Source: Actinomycetes bacterium
Lineage (GTDB): Bacteria > Actinomycetota > Coriobacteriia > Anaerosomatales > Anaerosomataceae
Direction: 5' to 3'
DNA length: 43,680 nt
Assembly (NCBI GenBank): GCA_021373175.1
Contig: JAJFTE010000014.1
Span: 1-43,680, forward strand
Part shown: positions 1 to 9,314 of the stretch, one piece after another
Numbering within the stretch: position 1 is the first letter of the stretch
Layout: each line of letters begins with the position of its first letter
Position numbers and translations under genes: made by a program
Notes under the pieces: model-generated
What the model saw: only the letters and a program-made list of their open reading frames with translations
Told to the model about the DNA's origin: nothing
The model's database searches: none

Positions 1-341
1 CGATCGACGCGGACATCGTCATTGATGTCAGGTTCCTGCCAAACCCGTTCTACATGCCCAGGTTGCGTGACCAGTCCGGGCTGGACAAGCCCGTGCGCGC
101 GTTCGTCCTCGGCAAGGTCGAGACCGAAGAGTTCCTGCGGCGATGGTTCGACCTGCTCGACGTGCTGCTTCCGGGGTACGTCGCCGAGGGAAAGACGCAG
201 CTCCACATCGCGCTTGGCTGCACCGGCGGCAGGCATCGCAGCGTCGTGCTTGCCGAGCAGACCGCCGAGCATCTGCGGCGTCATGGGGAGATCGTGAACG
301 TGTCGCACCGCGACATCGACAAGGACAAGGCTCGCTCGTGA
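1..341 (+). CDS. rapZ: RapZ C-terminal part (5' end outside window)
   Basis: This is the C-terminal end of a RapZ/YvcJ-family nucleotide-binding protein; the reading frame is open from base 3 and begins before the window. The visible part carries the family's conserved pieces: DVRFLPNPFY near the left edge, then a GCTGGRHRSV loop near codon 75, and a short tail after HRDIDKD. The N-terminal P-loop kinase-like domain is outside the window. In Escherichia coli RapZ governs small-RNA control of GlmS; in Gram-positives the homologue sits beside yvcK and whiA, as it does here, and its role is less settled. The stop overlaps the GTG start of yvcK (GTGA), so the two are translationally coupled. Confidence 0.93.
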   Translation, partial: IDADIVIDVRFLPNPFYMPRLRDQSGLDKPVRAFVLGKVETEEFLRRWFDLLDVLLPGYVAEGKTQLHIALGCTGGRHRSVVLAEQTAEHLRRHGEIVNVSHRDIDKDKARS

Positions 342-1264
342 AGCGCGCGGTAGCCATCGGTGGCGGGACAGGGCTCCCTGTCGTTCTGAAGTGTCTCGCT
401 GCGTCCGATTTCGACGTCACCGCGATTGTCACCGTTGCCGATGACGGCGGGTCCTCGGGCACGCTGCGTCGTGAACTGGGAGTGCTGCCGCCCGGCGACA
501 TCAGGAACTGCCTCGTGGCGCTCGCGGCTCCAGACTCGCTTCTCGCCGAAGTCTTCCAGTATCGCTTCGCGGCCGGCGAGGGACTGGCCGGGCACTCGCT
601 CGGCAATCTCATCATCGCAGCGCTGGCGGACATGCGTGGTGATTTCGCGACGGCTATCAAGGACGCCTCAAAGCTGCTTGGCGTCTGCGGCACGGTGCTT
701 CCGTCAACGCTTGCCGATGTGGTGCTGTTCGCCGAGGACGAGACGGGTGCACGGGTGACGGGGCAGGCGAACGTGGCGCACAGCACGTCCATGGTCTGCA
801 GCGTGCACCTGGAGCCTGCATCACCGCCAGCCTATCCGCCGGTGCTCGATGCGATCCGCTCGGCAGATGTCGTCGTACTCGGTCCGGGCAGCCTGTACAC
901 GAGCATCATGCCAAACCTGCTCATCAAGGGCGTCTCCGAGGCGCTCTGCGCTACTCATGCTCGCATCATCTATGTGTGCAACGTCGCGAACCAGCGGGGC
1001 GAGACCTCGGGGCTCGATGCCGCGGACCACGTGCGTGCGCTCGAGGACCACGGGTTGCGAGGCGCGATCGACGTCGTGCTCCTGCACGATACCGACGTCG
1101 CACCGAGGGCTACGGACGTCTTAGCGGTTGAGAGCGGGGCCGCTCAACGCTCGGCGATCGAGAGTCGGGGCATCACAGTCGTGGCGACGGAGCTCGCCGA
1201 CCGGCTCAACCCGATGCACCACGACGCCGCTTTGCTCTGCGCCGCGCTGAGGAGGCTCGCTTAG
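338..1264 (+). CDS. yvcK: Gluconeogenesis factor, YvcK/GlmR (CofD-like family)
   Basis: The 308-residue product belongs to the YvcK/GlmR branch of the CofD-like family, which binds UDP-sugars and links carbon flow to peptidoglycan precursor synthesis. The N-terminus shows the glycine-rich nucleotide loop GGGTG (residues 8-12) and the signature DDGGSSG (35-41), followed by PPGDIRN. GLAGHSLGNL and the later LGPGSLYTS segment are also family hallmarks. I chose the GTG at 338 because it overlaps the rapZ stop by four bases and places GGGTG at the usual distance; the frame stays open upstream to 143 but that part is antisense-like and shadows rapZ. It abuts whiA with no gap. The rapZ-yvcK-whiA order is conserved in Actinobacteria and Firmicutes. 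Confidence 0.95.
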   Translation: MKRAVAIGGGTGLPVVLKCLAASDFDVTAIVTVADDGGSSGTLRRELGVLPPGDIRNCLVALAAPDSLLAEVFQYRFAAGEGLAGHSLGNLIIAALADMRGDFATAIKDASKLLGVCGTVLPSTLADVVLFAEDETGARVTGQANVAHSTSMVCSVHLEPASPPAYPPVLDAIRSADVVVLGPGSLYTSIMPNLLIKGVSEALCATHARIIYVCNVANQRGETSGLDAADHVRALEDHGLRGAIDVVLLHDTDVAPRATDVLAVESGAAQRSAIESRGITVVATELADRLNPMHHDAALLCAALRRLA

Positions 1265-2188
1265 GTGTCGTTCACCGCCGAGGTCAAAGACGAGCTCTCG
1301 CGCGTTGAGGCGAAGCGAGCGTGCTGTCAAAGAGCGGAACTCTCGGCACTCGTGCGGGTGGAAGGCACGCTCCATTTCACCGGGAACGAGCGGTTCCGCC
1401 TTGAGGTCGCGACCGAGACGGCGCCGGTGGCGCGCAAGACTATCAAGCTGCTGCACGGTCTGTATGGCCTTGCGACCGAGCTGACGGTCCGCCGCTCGGT
1501 CCTGCACAAGTCGAACAACTACCTCATCACGGTGCCCGCGCAACCAAAGCTTGCCCAGGCGCTGCATGACCTCGGTATCCTCGACGACGCTCTCGTCCCG
1601 AACTACGGCATCCCGCGTTGGCTCGTGAAGAAGGATTGTTGCGCGATCTCGTACCTGCGCGGCGCGTTTCTCGGCGGAGGATTCGTCGCCGATCCACACG
1701 GTGACTTCCATTTCGAGCTCACGGCCGAGTCCGAACAGGTCGCCCAAGACCTGACCGCGATCATGGGTCGCTTCGACATACGGGCCCGCATGACGCAGCG
1801 GCGCGGGACGTACGCCGTCTATCTCAAGGGTGCCGAGCCGATCGTCACCTTCCTGGCGCTCGTCGGCGCGCATCATGCGCTTCTACGCACGGAAGACGTG
1901 CGCATCATCAAAGGTGTCCGCAACGATGTGAATCGTCTCGTGAACGCCGAGACCGCGAATCTGCAGAAGAGTGCGGAGGCAGCGATCAGCCAGGTTGAGG
2001 CTATACGACGCCTGGCTACGTCGAGCGGTCTTGAGAACCTGCCGCCTGCGTTGCAAGAGGTCGCCTTGCTTCGGCTTGAGTATCCCGACGCCAGCCTGAG
2101 AGAACTCGGCGAGCTTGCCGAGCCGCCCCTTTCGAAGTCCGCTGTTTACCACCGCATCCGCCGTTTGGAGGAGCTAGCTGCCCACTGA
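1265..2188 (+). CDS. whiA: WhiA family DNA-binding regulator
   Basis: The 307-residue product matches WhiA: an N-terminal region related to LAGLIDADG homing endonucleases (about residues 1-200, starting SFTAEVKDELSR and containing AYLRGAFLGGG-like sequence) and a C-terminal helix-turn-helix (about 225-305) with LRELGELAEPPLSKSAVYHRIRRL. In Streptomyces WhiA drives sporulation and division genes with WhiB; in non-sporulating bacteria it affects division and chromosome segregation. The GTG start directly follows the yvcK stop. No endonuclease activity is expected, because WhiA proteins lack the catalytic acids of the homing enzymes. About 100 bases separate it from gap. Confidence 0.95.
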   Translation: MSFTAEVKDELSRVEAKRACCQRAELSALVRVEGTLHFTGNERFRLEVATETAPVARKTIKLLHGLYGLATELTVRRSVLHKSNNYLITVPAQPKLAQALHDLGILDDALVPNYGIPRWLVKKDCCAISYLRGAFLGGGFVADPHGDFHFELTAESEQVAQDLTAIMGRFDIRARMTQRRGTYAVYLKGAEPIVTFLALVGAHHALLRTEDVRIIKGVRNDVNRLVNAETANLQKSAEAAISQVEAIRRLATSSGLENLPPALQEVALLRLEYPDASLRELGELAEPPLSKSAVYHRIRRLEELAAH

Positions 2189-2199
2189 CCGATGTGTGA

Positions 2200-3291
<1,092 letters not shown>

Positions 3292-3361
3292 TTCCAGCAA
3301 ACTGCGGCGGGCGCGGAAACGCGCCCGCTGTCATGTCCGGGACCAACATCGCGGAGGGACC

Positions 3362-4555
3362 ATGTTCTCCAAGAAGACCGTGAAGGACCTTGATGTTCGC
3401 GGCAAGCGCGTGCTCGTACGAGTCGACTTCAACGTTCCGCTGGCTGAGGGTTCCGTCACGGATGACACTCGCATCCGCGCCGCGCTGCCCACGCTGCGCT
3501 ATCTTGTCGATCACGGCGCGCGTGTCATCGTCATGAGCCACCTCGGCAGACCGAACGGGAAACCGGACGCGCAGTACAGTCTCCGGCCCGTGCAGCGCGT
3601 GCTGCAGCGCCTTCTCGGCAGGAACGTGCTCTTCGTCGAGGACATCGCGGGCCAGGAGGCGCACGATGCCGCCGACCGCATGGTGGACGGCGAGATCATC
3701 ATGCTGGAGAACGTGCGGTTTGACCCTGGCGAGAAAACGAACGATCCTGCGTTCGCTCAGGCGCTTGCCTCGCTTGCTGACATCTACGTGAACGATGCGT
3801 TCGGTGCGGCACACCGCGCGCACGCGTCAACGGCGGGGGTAGCCGCGTACCTTCCCGCAGTGGCTGGGTTGCTGCTCGCGCGCGAGGTTGAGACGCTCAC
3901 CGCCATGCTCACCGATCCCGAGCGCCCGTTCGTCGCGATTCTCGGCGGCTCGAAGGTCTCGGACAAGATCATCGTGATCGACCGCATGCTCGAGTGCGTC
4001 GACGCGCTGCTGATCGGCGGCGCGATGTGTTTCACGTTCCTCGTCGCCAAGGGCATCAACGTGGGACGGTCGCTCGTGGAGACCGAATGGATCGAACCCG
4101 CGAAGAAGCTGCTGGACAAGGCGCTTGAACGTGGTGTTGACCTCGTGCTCCCGGTCGATCTCGTCGTCGCTGACCAGATCGTCGATGATGCGGAGACGAT
4201 GATCGTCGGTCGCGAGGAGATTCCCCCGGACATGATGGGCCTGGATATCGGGCCCACGACTACGGAGCTCTTCAAAGGCGCCATCAGCACGGCACGGACG
4301 ATCTTCTGGAACGGCCCGATGGGCGTGTTCGAGATGAAGCCGTTCGAGACGGGCACACGCGAGATCGCCACGGCGGTCGCACGTAACAACCGCGCGATTT
4401 CGATCATCGGAGGCGGCGACTCGGTCGCGGCGCTCAAGAAGTTCGAACTTGAGGAGCGCGTCACGTTCGTCTCCACTGGTGGCGGCGCCTCGATGAAACT
4501 GCTCGAGGGGACTGCGCTTCCGGGCGTAGAAGCGCTCATGGACAAGAACGCGTAG
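3362..4555 (+). CDS. pgk: Phosphoglycerate kinase
   Basis: The 397-residue product is a full-length phosphoglycerate kinase, making ATP and 3-phosphoglycerate from 1,3-bisphosphoglycerate. Visible motifs in order: RVLVRVDFNVP (about 16-26), SHLGRP, LENVRF, NDAFGAAHRAHAS, GGSKVSDKI, the GPMGVFE segment and the C-terminal nucleotide-binding GGGDSVAA and STGGGASMKLLEG. The ATG at 3362 is preceded by GGAGGGA and gives the normal family length; the frame continues open to 3284 but lacks a good start there. It sits 70 bases after gap and 20 before tpiA, consistent with one transcript. Confidence 0.97.
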   Translation: MFSKKTVKDLDVRGKRVLVRVDFNVPLAEGSVTDDTRIRAALPTLRYLVDHGARVIVMSHLGRPNGKPDAQYSLRPVQRVLQRLLGRNVLFVEDIAGQEAHDAADRMVDGEIIMLENVRFDPGEKTNDPAFAQALASLADIYVNDAFGAAHRAHASTAGVAAYLPAVAGLLLAREVETLTAMLTDPERPFVAILGGSKVSDKIIVIDRMLECVDALLIGGAMCFTFLVAKGINVGRSLVETEWIEPAKKLLDKALERGVDLVLPVDLVVADQIVDDAETMIVGREEIPPDMMGLDIGPTTTELFKGAISTARTIFWNGPMGVFEMKPFETGTREIATAVARNNRAISIIGGGDSVAALKKFELEERVTFVSTGGGASMKLLEGTALPGVEALMDKNA

Positions 4556-4575
4556 CGGTCGGGAAAGGGGGCGCC

Positions 4576-5349
4576 ATGGAGCGCCGAATGCTTGTGGCGG
4601 GCAACTGGAAGATGTACACGACCTCGGGCGAGGGTGCTGTGCTCGTCCAGGACATAGCGGAGGAGCTCCGGGACGACCTGGACGACGTCGAGGTCGTCGT
4701 ATGCCCGCCGTTCACAGGTATCAAGGCGGTTTCCACGGTCATCGAACTCGACCACGTTCATATGGGACTCGGGGCGCAGGACATGTTCTGGGAGGCCGAG
4801 GGTGCGTTCACCGGCGCGATCGCGCCACGCATGCTCACCGAGTTGCGATGTACCCATGTGATCGTCGGGCACTCCGAGCGCCGCGAATTCTTCGGCGAGA
4901 CTGATGAGACCGTGAACAGGAAGGTTCGCGCGGCCTTCGACGCGGGGCTTACACCGATCATGTGCTGTGGCGAAACGCTTGCCACCCGCGATGCGCTCCG
5001 GACGGACTCGTTCGTGCACGGCCAGATCATGGCCGGGGCTGCGGGTCTTTCTGCAGACGAAGCCGCACGCCTCGTCATAGCGTACGAGCCCATTTGGGCC
5101 ATCGGTTCCGGCCGTACACCCACGCCCGAGTCCGCGAACGATGTGGCGCGCGCCATACGGGCGACGATCGGCGCAATGTACGGTCCTCCCACCGCGTTGC
5201 AACTCCGCGTGCTCTATGGCGGCTCGGTGAAACCGGAGAACGCGAAGCTGTTCTTCGCGGAGCCGGACATCGACGGCGCGCTTGTCGGCGGAGCGGCACT
5301 CAAGGCGGATTCCTTCTCGGCGATTGCTAAGGCGGCCTGCGGTACGTGA
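4576..5349 (+). CDS. tpiA: Triosephosphate isomerase
   Basis: The 257-residue product is triosephosphate isomerase, interconverting dihydroxyacetone phosphate and glyceraldehyde 3-phosphate. All catalytic residues are present: Asn10 and Lys12 in AGNWKM, His99 in VGHSERR and Glu171 in AYEPIWAIGSG, followed by the phosphate-binding YGGSVKPEN and GALVGGAAL segments. A run of GGAAAGGGGG precedes the ATG at 4576. The stop overlaps the GTG start of gpmI by four bases, so the two are coupled. Confidence 0.97.
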   Translation: MERRMLVAGNWKMYTTSGEGAVLVQDIAEELRDDLDDVEVVVCPPFTGIKAVSTVIELDHVHMGLGAQDMFWEAEGAFTGAIAPRMLTELRCTHVIVGHSERREFFGETDETVNRKVRAAFDAGLTPIMCCGETLATRDALRTDSFVHGQIMAGAAGLSADEAARLVIAYEPIWAIGSGRTPTPESANDVARAIRATIGAMYGPPTALQLRVLYGGSVKPENAKLFFAEPDIDGALVGGAALKADSFSAIAKAACGT

Positions 5350-6872
5350 CCGCGCCTGTCGCACTCGTGATCATGGACGGCTTCGGTCTTGGCGACGCCG
5401 GTCCTGGCAACGCCATCACCGAGGCGAACACGCCGAATCTCGATCGGCTGTTCGCGGCGTGCCCCTGGGCGCCGCTTGACGCCTCTGGTCTTGCGGTGGG
5501 CCTGCCGGAAGGCCAGATCGGCAATTCCGAGGTCGGTCACCTTAACATCGGCGCCGGCCGTATCGTGTACCAGGAGCTCACGCGCATCTGCAAGGCGATC
5601 GAAGACGGTTCGCTCGCCAAGAATCCGGTCTTGGAGTCGGCGATCGACGCCGCCGTTGCTGACGGTCTGGCGGTCCATTTCATGGGGCTGGTATCTGATG
5701 GTGGCGTTCACAGTCACCAGGATCACCTCTACGCGCTTGTGCGTATGGCCGCCTCACGAGGCGCGACACGCGTGTTCGTGCACGCGTTTCTTGACGGGCG
5801 CGACGTCCCCCCGAAGAGTGGTCTTGGCTTCGTGGAGCAGCTCGAGGCCGTGCTCACAGGGATCGGCGTCGGACGCATCGCGACAGTGATGGGGCGCTAC
5901 TTCGCGATGGACCGCGACACGCGTTGGGAGCGCGTCGAGAAGGCGTGGCGCGCGATCGCGCTCGGGGAAGGCGTGGCGATCGCATCGGCCGAGGCGGCTG
6001 TCTCCGCGTCGTATGCGGCTGGCGTGACCGACGAGTTCGTCGAGCCAGCGGTGGTGTTCGAGGACGGCAGACCGATAGGCGTGCCGGTAGACGGCGACGC
6101 GCTGGTGTTCTTCAACTTCCGGCCGGATCGCGCCCGCGAGATCACACGCGCCTTCGTGGACCCTGCCTTCGAGGGGTTCGCACGCCCGGTCCGGCCCGCC
6201 GTTCGGTTCGTCTGCCTTACGCAGTACGATCCAACGATCCCCGCGCCGGTAGCCTTTCTAAAGGACGTGCCGTGCTGTGTGCTTGCCGATGTGCTTGCCG
6301 AACACGGACTGCGACAGTTCCATATTGCCGAGACCGAGAAATACGCGCACGTCACCTTCTTCCTGAATGGCGGTGCTGAGCCCCCCAAACGGGGCGAGGA
6401 GCGCGTCCTCGTGCCCAGCCCGAAGGTCGCCACGTACGACCTGCAGCCCGAGATGAGTGAGCCCGAGGTGACCCGGCTGCTCACCGAGGCGATCGAGCGA
6501 CACCGCGCCGACTTCTATGTTGTGAACTACGCCAACTGCGACATGGTCGGCCACACGGGCGTGCTGGACGCCGCGATCCGGGCGGTCGAGGCGGTCGACG
6601 CGGGTGTGGGGACGGTAGCTGCGGCGATCGCCGCGCAAGGAGGGGCCGTGATCGTAACGGCCGATCACGGGAACGCCGAGCGGATGGTGGCCGCCGACGG
6701 GGGGCCGTTCACCGCTCACACCACCAACCCGGTCCCGTTCATTTGTTGCGGCGGCGACGTGACCGGCGTTCGCCGCGGAGGGATTCTGGCCGACGTGGCT
6801 CCGAGCGTCCTTGACCTGCTCGGCATCCCTGCGCCTGGCGAGTGGACAGGAACGTCGCTCCTTGAGCGATAG
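5346..6872 (+). CDS. gpmI: 2,3-bisphosphoglycerate-independent phosphoglycerate mutase
   Basis: The 508-residue product is the cofactor-independent, manganese-using phosphoglycerate mutase of the alkaline phosphatase superfamily. It begins VALVIMDGFGLG with metal ligand Asp11, and the phosphorylated serine is Ser61 in QIGNSEVGHLNIGAGR. Further motifs are FFNFRPDRAREITRA, HIAETEKYAHVTFFLNGG, NYANCDMVGHTG and the metal-binding TADHGNAE with the later AHTTNPVPF. Length matches the family (about 510). It closes the glycolytic series; a new promoter for secG starts right after its stop codon. Confidence 0.97.
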   Translation: MTAPVALVIMDGFGLGDAGPGNAITEANTPNLDRLFAACPWAPLDASGLAVGLPEGQIGNSEVGHLNIGAGRIVYQELTRICKAIEDGSLAKNPVLESAIDAAVADGLAVHFMGLVSDGGVHSHQDHLYALVRMAASRGATRVFVHAFLDGRDVPPKSGLGFVEQLEAVLTGIGVGRIATVMGRYFAMDRDTRWERVEKAWRAIALGEGVAIASAEAAVSASYAAGVTDEFVEPAVVFEDGRPIGVPVDGDALVFFNFRPDRAREITRAFVDPAFEGFARPVRPAVRFVCLTQYDPTIPAPVAFLKDVPCCVLADVLAEHGLRQFHIAETEKYAHVTFFLNGGAEPPKRGEERVLVPSPKVATYDLQPEMSEPEVTRLLTEAIERHRADFYVVNYANCDMVGHTGVLDAAIRAVEAVDAGVGTVAAAIAAQGGAVIVTADHGNAERMVAADGGPFTAHTTNPVPFICCGGDVTGVRRGGILADVAPSVLDLLGIPAPGEWTGTSLLER

Positions 6873-6901
6873 TTGAGCTGCCCGGCTTGTGTCGGTATAC
6901 T
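6873..6901 (+). promoter_or_regulatory. Housekeeping promoter for secG
   Basis: TTGAGC (6873-6878) and TATACT (6896-6901) are separated by exactly 17 bases. The -35 begins immediately after the gpmI stop codon. The secG start lies about 64 bases beyond the expected transcription start. Confidence 0.7.
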
Positions 6902-6971
6902 GTCACGGTTCGGGTGAGACATGCCGATCGTTCCGGAACACACGGCGGGACGGCCTTTTCAAGGAGTTGCT

Positions 6972-7217
6972 GTGAACGTCTTTGCATATGTCGTCATTGG
7001 TATTCACATGATATGCTCGATTGGGCTCGTCCTCTTTGTTCTACTGCATTCAGGCAAGGGCACCGGCCTGTCGTCGATGTTGGGGGGCGCCGTGCCGACG
7101 ACGTCCAGTGGAACAGGTATCATCGAGAAGAACCTCGATCGCATCACGGTGGGCTTCGCAGTCGGCTACGCCGTCTCAGCGTTGCTCCTCATGGTCATCT
7201 ACCGCCCGGGTCTCTAG
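6972..7217 (+). CDS. secG: Preprotein translocase subunit SecG
   Basis: The 81-residue product has the SecG layout: a first membrane helix (about residues 3-24, ending in FVLLHSGKGTGLSSMLGG), a conserved glycine-rich cytoplasmic loop, and a second helix (about 57-76). SecG assists SecYE in protein export across the membrane. The GTG at 6972 follows an AAGGAG ribosome-binding site by five bases; upstream in-frame codons (from 6921) would add a non-family extension. SecG directly downstream of the glycolytic genes is a common arrangement in Gram-positive bacteria. Confidence 0.93.
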   Translation: MNVFAYVVIGIHMICSIGLVLFVLLHSGKGTGLSSMLGGAVPTTSSGTGIIEKNLDRITVGFAVGYAVSALLLMVIYRPGL

Positions 7218-7494
7218 CTGATGGCGGCTCGTTCCTGAGAATTGCCGGCTCCCGCCTCTATGGCGGGCGTTGTGCTTCTTGGCCGAGTTCAACGGTTTGG
7301 CGACGCCTTTGTGCTTGCCTTTCTATGCAAAGAGCGGGAGTATTAGTCGTTCGTTTCATGTGCGAAACGAGCACTGGAAGATGGCTTGGGCCTACGGGCC
7401 GAGTTAGATCGCCAGGGAGGGATGAACACACGCGATCGCTGAACTGTTGAGCGGTTTAGGAGTGCATGTACGTGTTCCGGAGGGAGGCTGAAAG
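7218..7494 (+). other. Intergenic region before the peptide transporter genes
   Basis: This 277-base gap holds no convincing gene. It contains a possible terminator at 7251-7267 and an inverted repeat TCGTTTC-N6-GAAACGA at 7352-7371, which could be an operator or a leader-RNA hairpin for the transporter operon. TTGAGC at 7447 has no acceptable -10 partner, so the transporter promoter could not be placed. Confidence 0.4.
7251..7279 (+). terminator. Possible terminator after secG
   Basis: A six-base-pair stem CCCGCC/GGCGGG with a TCTAT loop (7251-7267) is followed by a moderately T-rich stretch (CGTTGTGCTTCTT). The stem is short, so this is tentative. Confidence 0.4.
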
Positions 7495-9213
7495 TTGTCT
7501 AGTCGAATTCGCAAGATCATGGCTGTCGCTCTGGCTCTGGTGATGGTCGCAGCGGTCGCGGGAATAGGTGGCTGCACGGCCAAGACCGATACCAGCGACA
7601 CCACCGGCGGGGTCACCAAGGGCGGCACCCTGTCGTACTACGTTGGCGAGCCTGCATACATCGATCCGTACAACACTCAGGAATCTGAGGGGACGCAGGT
7701 CGAGCAGTCTGTCTTCGATAGCCTTACCGCGTTCGATCCTCTCAATCCTACGAAGCTCGTCCCGGCGGCTGCCGAGTCCTGGGAGTCTAACGCGGACGCA
7801 ACGGTTTGGACCTTCAGGCTGAACAAGAATGGCAAGTTCTCGGACGGCACGCCTGTCACGGCGAAGGATTTCATATACGCGTGGAATCGCATCGCGAACC
7901 CGAAGACGATGAATACTTCCACCAACCAGGTCGAGGCGTCCTCGATCAGCTACCACCTCGCTGTCATCGCGGGCACAGACGATCTGGGTAACGCCGAGAA
8001 CGGCATCTCGGGTCTCAAGGCCGTCGATGACTACACGCTCGAGGTCACGCTCAAGAAGTCCTTCGGTGACTTCGGCTACCTCGTCGGTCACCCGGCTCTT
8101 GCTCCTGTGCCGCAGGCGCTCGTCGAGGGTGGCGTCAAGTACAAGGACGCTTCCGGCAAAGAACAGACCGTGGTCTACGGCGACATGCCGATCGGCAACG
8201 GCCCGTTCAAGCTCTCCGAACCCTGGAAGCGCAACCAGTACATCAAGGTCGTCCGGAACGACGCCTACCACGGCGAGAAGCCGCTCATCGATGGCATCGA
8301 CTTCCGGAGTTTCAAGGACCCGAATACCGCCTACACCGAGTTCGAAGCCGGCACGCTCGACTTCACGCAGATCGGCGAGGGTAAGATCAAGGATGCCGAG
8401 GCGAAGTACGGTGTCGCCGACAATGGCTATACCGCCAACCCCGCCAAACAGGTGCTTCTTGGTGCTGAGAACTCGATCTACTATCTCGTTGTGAACAACA
8501 CTATCAAGCCGATGGACAAGGTGGCCATGCGCAAGGCGGTGTCGCTTGCTATCAACCGACAAGCCATCTGCGATAACGTCTTCGAGGGCACCCGCGAGCC
8601 TGCGGACAACATCGTTCCTCCGGGAATCGCGGGCTATGCCCCCGGTGTCTGGCCAGACTCCAAGTATGACGTGGAGGCTGCCAAGGCTGCCCTCACGGAA
8701 GCTGGTTTCCCCGGTGGCGCGGGCGCACCCGAGATCAGCCTTTCGTACAACGCTGACGGTGGGCACCAGAAGATCATGGAGTTCGTGAAGGCCGACCTCG
8801 AGAAGATCGGGCTGAAGGTCAAGCTCGCTCCCACGCCTGACTTCGCCACGTACCTCAAGGAACTCGGTGCCGACAAGATCATGATCGGACGTCTCGGCTG
8901 GTCCGCTGACTACCCGATCATGGACAACTTCATGTTCCCGCTCTTCAAGTCCGGCGCGAGCGATAACTATTCGCGTTACAACAACCAGGCTGTCGACAAG
9001 GGCCTGGACGCCGCTCGGCAGACGCCTGACGATGCCGCTCGTCTGAAGGCATATCAGGAGGTCAACAAGATGGTCGGAGCGGACCTTCCGGTCATTCCGG
9101 TCATGTTCTACAAGCACCACCATGTCGCGTCGGCTCGCGTGCACGATCTTACCTACAGTGCCATGAACCTCGCTGACTTCACGAAGGTGTGGCTGGAGAA
9201 TGGCGGCAAGTAG
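7495..9213 (+). CDS. oppA: Peptide ABC transporter substrate-binding lipoprotein
   Basis: The 572-residue product is a family 5 extracellular solute-binding protein (OppA/DppA type), which captures peptides outside the cell and delivers them to the OppBC permease. The N-terminus is a lipoprotein signal: basic SSRIRK, a hydrophobic stretch and a lipobox GIGGC with the lipidated cysteine at residue 27. The mature part shows family features such as DPYNTQESEG, FRLNKNGKFSDGTPVTAKDF and the NGPFKLSEPWKRNQYI segment. The TTG at 7495 is preceded by a strong GGAGGGAGG seven bases away and gives a proper signal peptide. A stable hairpin separates it from oppB. Confidence 0.92.
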   Translation: MSSRIRKIMAVALALVMVAAVAGIGGCTAKTDTSDTTGGVTKGGTLSYYVGEPAYIDPYNTQESEGTQVEQSVFDSLTAFDPLNPTKLVPAAAESWESNADATVWTFRLNKNGKFSDGTPVTAKDFIYAWNRIANPKTMNTSTNQVEASSISYHLAVIAGTDDLGNAENGISGLKAVDDYTLEVTLKKSFGDFGYLVGHPALAPVPQALVEGGVKYKDASGKEQTVVYGDMPIGNGPFKLSEPWKRNQYIKVVRNDAYHGEKPLIDGIDFRSFKDPNTAYTEFEAGTLDFTQIGEGKIKDAEAKYGVADNGYTANPAKQVLLGAENSIYYLVVNNTIKPMDKVAMRKAVSLAINRQAICDNVFEGTREPADNIVPPGIAGYAPGVWPDSKYDVEAAKAALTEAGFPGGAGAPEISLSYNADGGHQKIMEFVKADLEKIGLKVKLAPTPDFATYLKELGADKIMIGRLGWSADYPIMDNFMFPLFKSGASDNYSRYNNQAVDKGLDAARQTPDDAARLKAYQEVNKMVGADLPVIPVMFYKHHHVASARVHDLTYSAMNLADFTKVWLENGGK

Positions 9214-9249
9214 GTAACTCAGGATCGTTTGATTGAGTACCGAGATAGA

Positions 9250-9278
9250 GGCAGGGCGCCCCTTATGGGCGTCCTGCC
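9250..9278 (+). terminator. Strong hairpin between oppA and oppB (attenuator or mRNA stabiliser)
   Basis: GGCAGGGCGCCC (9250-9261) and GGGCGTCCTGCC (9267-9278) pair over 12 positions with one G-U pair and a five-base loop CTTAT. No T-run follows, so it more likely blocks 3' decay or gives partial termination than full termination. In binding-protein transporter operons such hairpins let the binding protein outnumber the permease. Confidence 0.65.
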
Positions 9279-9314
9279 ACTGTCACTGAACGACCCCGGA
9301 CACAAAGGATCCCG

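Noticed and set aside
3784-5364. 526-codon minus-strand open frame
   Set aside because: It shadows pgk and tpiA; its translation is rich in Arg/Ser runs with no domain.
7447-7474. TTGAGC...TACGTG as the oppA promoter
   Set aside because: The -10 hexamer matches the consensus at only two positions.
7456-9144. 562-codon open frame on the minus strand
   Set aside because: It is wholly antisense to oppA, which has a clear lipoprotein signal and family motifs; long antisense frames are common in GC-rich DNA.
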